Position numbers and translations under genes: made by a program | NCBI RefSeq assembly: GCF_014302995.1 | Contig: NZ_CP060295.1 | Span: 1,364,001-1,428,000 of the forward strand | Source: Variovorax sp. PAMC26660 | GTDB lineage: Bacteria; Pseudomonadota; Gammaproteobacteria; Burkholderiales; Burkholderiaceae_C | DNA: 64,000 nucleotides | Direction of reading: 5' to 3' | Shown: one piece after another, positions 58,872-64,000 of the stretch | How positions within the stretch are numbered: the stretch's first letter is position 1 | How the letters are laid out: each line of letters starts with the position of its first letter | Notes under the pieces: generated by a model | Seen by the model: the letters and a program-made list of their open reading frames with translations, nothing else | Databases searched by the model: none | What the model was told of the DNA's origin: nothing

Positions 58872-59825
58872 TCAGGCGCGGGTGACGGTCACCTTGCCGG
58901 CGCTGTCGAGTTCGAACACGTCCAGGTCGTTGGCCAGGAATGCATTGCCTCGGTAGGGGGCCTGGGTCTCTGTCATCAGTTCCCGCATGCCCTCTTCGTT
59001 CTGATGTCGTGCGCTGAAATGCGTCAGCACAAGGTTGGGTACTTCCACGGATTGCGCAAACTCGGCCAGCAAGCGCGCCGAGCTGTGCATCGGGCCAGGG
59101 CCGACCTTGTCGAGCACTTCCTGCGTGTACGTGGCTTCGTGCACCAGCAGTTGAGCGCCTTCGCAGGCAGCACGCAGCAGCGCGGGCTCGGCGTTGTCGC
59201 CACCAATCACCGCGCTGGCCGTGTCGATCTGCGTCTCCGTGAAATCGGCACTGCGCAGCACCGCGCCGTTGAAAGGCACGTCCTCGCCGGTCTGCAGCGC
59301 ACGCCATGCCGGGCCGGGCGGAAAACCGAGCGCACGCAGCGCATCGGCCTTCAGCCGGACGCGCCGGGTTTGCACCTGCACACGGTAGGCGTGGCTGGGT
59401 ACGCGATGGCGCAACACGTGGCGCTCGATGCGCAGGCCGGGTGCTTCGTACACCAGTGGTTGCGCTTCGACATCCACATGCTCGACCTCGTAGGGCAGGT
59501 GCAGGTCGGTCAACTGGCGCGTGGCCTGGAACCATTCCCACACCGGCAACGGCGCGATCAGCTTCAACGGCTTCATGCGCTTGCCCATGCCCGCGCTCGC
59601 GAGCAAACCCGGCAAGCCATAGCAATGGTCACCGTGCACATGCGTGATGCAAACGGCGGCCATGTCGTGCATCGACAGCGGCGTTTGCAGCAGACGGTGC
59701 TGCGTGCCTTCGCCGCAGTCGATCAGGAACCAGTCGGCGCCGAGCACCGTCTGCACGGCGAGGCCGGAGACGTTGCGGTTGCGCGTGGGAGTGCCTGAAG
59801 AGGTTCCCAGAAAAGTCAGTTTCAT
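58872..59825 (-). CDS. rnz: Ribonuclease Z-like metallo-beta-lactamase-fold nuclease
   Basis: A 317-residue tRNase Z family protein. MKLTFLGTSSGTPTRNRNVSGLAV is the family start, ITHVHGDHCYGLPGLLAS holds the zinc motif HxHxDH, and VLTHFSARH supplies another ligand. RNase Z removes tRNA 3' trailers. Within a repair operon it may trim RNAs before ligation, or process the tRNA-like leader; both are inferred. ATG 59825 was chosen; ATG 59828 would add one Met. Confidence 0.92.
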   Translation of the reverse strand: MKLTFLGTSSGTPTRNRNVSGLAVQTVLGADWFLIDCGEGTQHRLLQTPLSMHDMAAVCITHVHGDHCYGLPGLLASAGMGKRMKPLKLIAPLPVWEWFQATRQLTDLHLPYEVEHVDVEAQPLVYEAPGLRIERHVLRHRVPSHAYRVQVQTRRVRLKADALRALGFPPGPAWRALQTGEDVPFNGAVLRSADFTETQIDTASAVIGGDNAEPALLRAACEGAQLLVHEATYTQEVLDKVGPGPMHSSARLLAEFAQSVEVPNLVLTHFSARHQNEEGMRELMTETQAPYRGNAFLANDLDVFELDSAGKVTVTRA

Positions 59826-59836
59826 CATCACTTCGA

Positions 59837-60475
59837 TCACTCCCTGCGTATCAACGCACACATCGCGGCATCGGCGGCGACGCGCTCCCAGCTCCAGTAT
59901 CGACGCCCGCCCTCCGGTCGCGCCGCGATCATCGCCTTGAGTTTCTCGATCCGATCGGCATCGCCCCAGCGGACCATCGTCTGGATCGCGACAACGCGCA
60001 AGCTCCACCATTTGCTTTGCAGCGCTGCGTCGACTTCGGCCAGAGCCTTCTCGGTGGGCTTCGTTTCACCCAGCGCCCGAAGACGATTCGTTTGCTCCCC
60101 CAGCAGATTCGCACCGGGCCCGGCCGAACGAACCCGTTCACGGCGGGCACGACGGCATGCCAGGCAGCGCACGGCTCTGCTCTCAATATGGCCGTGTACC
60201 GTTTCGTACCACCACTTCTGCTGCTTCGCGGTCCACACCTCCTGGGCGCCGCAATCGCAGCACACAAAGGGCTGCGCGGCATAGAAGGTGGGCAGAGGCC
60301 CATAGGTGTTGTTGTACCGCAGGAGCACCGACCGATCGGCGGGCTCATCGTCCGATGCATACGCCCCGACCCGTGGCAACCGGACATCCGGCTTGAACGA
60401 GTGCGTGGCCGGCACCGCCGCACGTTGGCGGCGGCGTGCCTTGATCTCGACACGGCGTTGCTTGTTGCTTTTCAT
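59837..60475 (-). CDS. Zinc-ribbon domain protein of the RNA-repair operon
   Basis: A 212-residue basic protein. The N-terminal 25 residues are rich in Lys and Arg. A zinc-ribbon lies at about 70-110: CCDCGAQEVWTAKQQKWWYETVHG followed by CLACRRARR, the zf-trcl type. The C-terminal part has HEAT-like helices (WWSLRVVAIQTMVRWGDADRIEKLKAMI). It probably binds nucleic acid. Proteins of this type occur beside rtcB in other bacteria. No closer function is known to me. Confidence 0.82.
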   Translation of the reverse strand: MKSNKQRRVEIKARRRQRAAVPATHSFKPDVRLPRVGAYASDDEPADRSVLLRYNNTYGPLPTFYAAQPFVCCDCGAQEVWTAKQQKWWYETVHGHIESRAVRCLACRRARRERVRSAGPGANLLGEQTNRLRALGETKPTEKALAEVDAALQSKWWSLRVVAIQTMVRWGDADRIEKLKAMIAARPEGGRRYWSWERVAADAAMCALIRRE

Positions 60476-60575
60476 TTCTCCGAACCTCCGTCATGCAACG
60501 CTACGGAGGCGGCCCCATCGGCCTGGCCCTTCTATAGCGTCGCTGCCTTCGGATGACCGCCGGGAGCCGTCATCG

Positions 60576-61796
<1,221 letters not shown>

Positions 61797-61831
61797 TTCT
61801 TTTTCCTTCTCTCTCTCTGTTCAATCTTTGC

Positions 61832-62332
61832 CTACTTGCAAGAGGCCCAGGGCCACTTCTTGAATGCCGCGATGAGTCCTTCGTATGTGCGCAGCGGGAA
61901 ATCGTGCTCCACCCAGAGTTCGCGGTACTTCGCGAGCCCCAAGTCCACATAGATGCGCTCCAGGATCGCGTGGATGTTGCGCACCAGGTCCACGCGCTGA
62001 ATGGTTCCGTGGTCCAGCACCTCGTAGTCGTCCATGGCGGTGATGCCCCAGCTTGCCCAATCGCGATAGCGGCGCAGCTCGAAAGCCAGGTCTTCCTTAT
62101 CGCCCGTCACCACAAGGTGAACTTCTCCGGGTTCGTCCATGAAGACTGCCGCGGCGTGCTGTGCACCCTTTACCAGGTCGAGCCCCATGCGGGCGAGGTC
62201 GCCCAGCGAATCGTGCAGGTATGACACCGCGAAGTCCATGGGACCGGCATCGGCACGAAAGCTCAACGTGGCCCAGCCGGTGCCGCTCAGCACATAGCCG
62301 ATCCGTTCATGGGTGCGTTCTTCTTCCAACAT
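61832..62332 (-). CDS. Uncharacterised protein of the RNA-repair operon
   Basis: A 166-residue protein I do not recognise. It starts MLEEERTHERIGYVLSGTGWATLSFRA, then continues with FMDEPGEVHLVVTGDKEDLAFELRRYRDWASWG and ends with a Trp/Lys-rich FKKWPWASCK. There is no signal peptide or membrane helix, and it is acidic overall. It lies 35 bp upstream of rtcB and 67 bp after the slipin gene in the same direction, so a role with RtcB is inferred. ATG 62332 is preferred over TTG 62356. Confidence 0.75.
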   Translation of the reverse strand: MLEEERTHERIGYVLSGTGWATLSFRADAGPMDFAVSYLHDSLGDLARMGLDLVKGAQHAAAVFMDEPGEVHLVVTGDKEDLAFELRRYRDWASWGITAMDDYEVLDHGTIQRVDLVRNIHAILERIYVDLGLAKYRELWVEHDFPLRTYEGLIAAFKKWPWASCK

Positions 62333-62399
62333 TTTCTTCTTTCTTTGGAGTGACAACGACGATGCACGCGCATCGGGTCGTTGTCTCTTCTTTCATCAC

Positions 62400-63551
62400 T
62401 CAAGGCGCGTTCGGCCGCAGCGTCACCAGCCCGTTGAGCACCTGGTCCAGACCGCCGATCACCGAGATCTTGTCGATCCGTTCCGCCACGCGCTCCAGCG
62501 TCTCGAGTTCCTTCATGCGCAATGCGATGGGGCTTCCCTCCATCACCTTGGCGGTGTTCAGCAGCGAGCGCGTGGCCGCGGTTTCCTCGCGGCGGCGGAT
62601 CACGTTGGCCTGGGCCGACTTCTCGGCCTCCACCACCTGGGCAAGGATGGTCTTCATCTCGCCGGGCAAGATGATGTCCTTCACGCCCACGCTTTCCAGC
62701 GCTATGCCCGAACCCTGCAGCCGCTCACGCACCTGCGCCAGCACGGTCTGGTCGATGGCCGCCTTGTTCTCCAGCAGCGCATCGAGCGTCTGCTCGCCCA
62801 CCGCGGCACGCAGACCGAACTGCAGTTCGCGGTACACATGCTCGGCCGGCTTCGGCATTTGTGCCATCGCCTGCCGCACGTCGACGAAGCGCCACACGGC
62901 GGACAGGTTCAGCCGCAGCCCCACCTTGTCGCGGGTCAGGATTTCCTGTCCGCTCACTTCGGCGATCTGCGAACGCAGGTCCACGCAAGTCACCGCCACC
63001 TGACGGTTGAAGCGCCAGAAACCGTGGTTGCCCGGAGGCAGCAGTTCCTGCATCTGGCCCTGGAGCGTCAGCACGCCGGCATGGAACTCGGGCACCTGCA
63101 CCAGCAGCACGCCGTCGAGCCCCTGCACCGCACGCGGACGCAGGGCCACGCTCTGCAACTTCGCCAGCAACTCGGCCGGCAGACGCGCATCGGCCGCCAC
63201 ATCGATCACTTCGACGCGCTGCTCGCGCAGTCCACGCCAGTACAGTTTGCGCGTGGCAGGCGGCAGGATCTGCACCAGCACGCCGTCTTCGTGGCGCAGG
63301 CCGGCCTGGGTTTCGCCCAACGACACCTGCACGAACTCGCGCTCGACCAGTTCAGGTTCATGCGCCAGGAAGTAGTCGGCCAACTCGTGCTCGAACACCG
63401 GTTCGGCAAGCGAGAAGCGCTCCAGCTTGATGGTGTCGAAGCCCGAGAACACCCGGTGCTTTCCGGGGCCGAGCAGTTGCTCGAAGTCGTCATTGCGCAG
63501 CAGCAGCGCGCGTTCGTTCTTCTTGATCGTGATTTGATTGAAACCCAGCAT
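62400..63551 (-). CDS. Slipin (SPFH/band 7 family) protein
   Basis: A 383-residue stomatin-like protein. It begins MLGFNQITIKKNERALLLRNDDFEQLLGPGKHRVF, and the SPFH core covers about residues 135-300 with QEILTRDKVGLRLNLSAVWRFVDVRQAM and SGIALESVGVKDIILPGEMKTILAQVVEAEKSAQANVIRRREETAATRS. No strong N-terminal membrane helix is present, unlike classic slipins. Slipins recur in RtcB operons; they form membrane-linked oligomers, but their role in RNA repair is unproven. ATG 63551 (after AAGAAA) is preferred over GTG 63566. Confidence 0.9.
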   Translation of the reverse strand: MLGFNQITIKKNERALLLRNDDFEQLLGPGKHRVFSGFDTIKLERFSLAEPVFEHELADYFLAHEPELVEREFVQVSLGETQAGLRHEDGVLVQILPPATRKLYWRGLREQRVEVIDVAADARLPAELLAKLQSVALRPRAVQGLDGVLLVQVPEFHAGVLTLQGQMQELLPPGNHGFWRFNRQVAVTCVDLRSQIAEVSGQEILTRDKVGLRLNLSAVWRFVDVRQAMAQMPKPAEHVYRELQFGLRAAVGEQTLDALLENKAAIDQTVLAQVRERLQGSGIALESVGVKDIILPGEMKTILAQVVEAEKSAQANVIRRREETAATRSLLNTAKVMEGSPIALRMKELETLERVAERIDKISVIGGLDQVLNGLVTLRPNAP

Positions 63552-63689
63552 TTTCTTGACTTCCACTCGTTGTGCGGTTCGGTTGTTCGACTCGTTCGTT
63601 CATTCAATCCAGGCCCTCGAAGGGCAGGCGGCGGGCACTGCGGTGGGCCAGGGCTGTCGTGCAGCGGTCGCGCGGTTCGGTGGATGCCT

Positions 63690-63888
63690 GGCGTTGCCAC
63701 CTGGGCAACGCCGTCACTTCCCTCGCCGTCGATGACTGCACGCAGTTCCTTGCCGCACACACGGTGCGCAAGCCGCCTGCGCTTGGCACGGTGTCGCGCG
63801 CCGCAGGGCCTCTTTGCCCTGCGCCACACGCTCCGGTGTGCCGGGGCGGGGAGCTTTCGCTCCATCAGATGGCGGTGCAAGCACCGCC
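63690..63888 (-). ncRNA. Hairpin-rich leader between the tRNA-like element and slipin
   Basis: Five separate perfect hairpins occur within 200 nt, in minus-strand order: GGCGGTGC/GCACCGCC (63888-63871), GGAGC-GAAA-GCTCC with a GNRA loop (63863-63850), CCGG-CACA-CCGG (63844-63833), CGCAGGGC/GCCCTGCG (63823-63802) and GGCGTTGCC/GGCAACGCC (63712-63690). No conserved ORF is present. It continues directly from the tRNA-like element and ends 138 bp before the slipin ATG; that remaining stretch holds nothing I recognise. Confidence 0.5.
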
Positions 63889-63889
63889 G

Positions 63890-63957
63890 GGGTTTTTCGC
63901 GGGAATCGAACCCGCAACGCCATGTGGTTAGCACGGTGCTCAACCATGAGCAAAACT
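63890..63957 (-). ncRNA. tRNA-like RNA leading the rtc operon
   Basis: On the minus strand three tRNA arms occur in order: D-like arm GCTCATGGTTGAGC (63951-63938), anticodon-like arm CCGTG-CTAACCA-CATGG (63936-63920) and T-arm GCGGG-TTCGATT-CCCGC (63915-63899). The acceptor is reduced to GTTTT (63956-63952) with AAAAC (63896-63892), with no linker bases 8-9 and no CCA. It is therefore tRNA-like rather than a functional tRNA, similar in idea to the tRNA-mimicking module of bacterial Y RNAs found beside rtc genes. Confidence 0.6.
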
Positions 63958-64000
63958 GAATCAAGTTCAGTCGCCAGCCAGTTCAACCGCGGCATACCGC

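Noticed and set aside
63890..63957. A functional tRNA-Val (AAC) gene
   Set aside because: The acceptor stem is reduced to five pairs, the 8-9 linker is missing, there is no CCA, and an AAC anticodon would be unusual in bacteria.
62313..63959. Long plus-strand frame opposite slipin and the RNA leader
   Set aside because: It is antisense to a clear SPFH protein and is rich in His and Gln, typical of the complement of such genes.
63552..64000. Sigma-54 promoter for the rtc operon
   Set aside because: The best match on the minus strand (TGGC, 8 bases, TTGA) has wrong spacing and lacks GC at -12; the true promoter may be outside the window.

Overview
The window reads as chromosomal DNA of a high-GC betaproteobacterium of the Comamonadaceae, most likely Variovorax or a close relative. 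The basis is the codon bias, a cox gene order with the small DUF2970, DUF2909 and DUF2244 satellites, orphan Bug-type binding proteins, and dense aromatic-acid catabolism. The genus is my inference from gene content; there is no rRNA here. Most genes are intact. SURF1 is cut by the left edge, and the 5' end of the last operon probably lies beyond the right edge.

Layout. 1-6.2 kb: aa3/caa3-type cytochrome c oxidase operon (minus strand). 6.4-13 kb: bioC-like, comF, trmL, a small secreted protein, MaoC, ParA and a KefF/KefC potassium-efflux pair. 13-16 kb: aspartoacylase-like enzyme and Bug protein under a divergent RpiR regulator with a strong palindromic operator. 16-30 kb: a phenylpropanoid (ferulate/coumarate-like) catabolic cluster holding a secreted feruloyl-esterase/tannase, a Liv-type ABC importer, CoA ligase, acyl-CoA dehydrogenase, enoyl-CoA hydratase, SDR dehydrogenase, an amidohydrolase-type beta-ketoacyl-CoA hydrolase and a MarR regulator. 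30-35 kb: TetR/VOC/SRPBCC/MFS genes and a TauE permease. 35.4-36.3 kb: intradiol (hydroxyquinol-type) dioxygenase. 36.4-45.1 kb: cobalt-early corrin-ring operon preceded by a cobalamin riboswitch. 45.3-50.2 kb: LysR, DoxX, and a divergent pair of a Crp-type regulator and a membrane 2Fe-2S adenylate cyclase. 50.3-57 kb: gamma-resorcylate-type operon (decarboxylase, FAD hydroxylase, MFS, DoxX, maleylacetate reductase, Bug) facing a MarR gene across two palindromes. 57-64 kb: an RNA-repair operon (slipin, unknown protein, RtcB, zinc ribbon, RNase Z, nucleotidyltransferase, RtcA) with a structured, tRNA-like leader.

How parts work together. The resorcylate operon lacks a ring-cleavage gene; the dioxygenase 14 kb away supplies the missing step, so the window holds a complete route from 2,6-dihydroxybenzoate to 3-oxoadipate. 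The Crp-type protein keeps cAMP-contact residues and probably reads the cyclase beside it.

The least ordinary items are: (1) four copies of a roughly 260-bp intergenic element made of two hairpins whose loops are complementary to each other, with compensatory changes between copies, two of them inside the liv operon; (2) the tRNA-like, hairpin-rich RNA leading the rtc operon; (3) the redox-wired cyclase; (4) an eight-copy CCTCA tract just upstream of a gene start.
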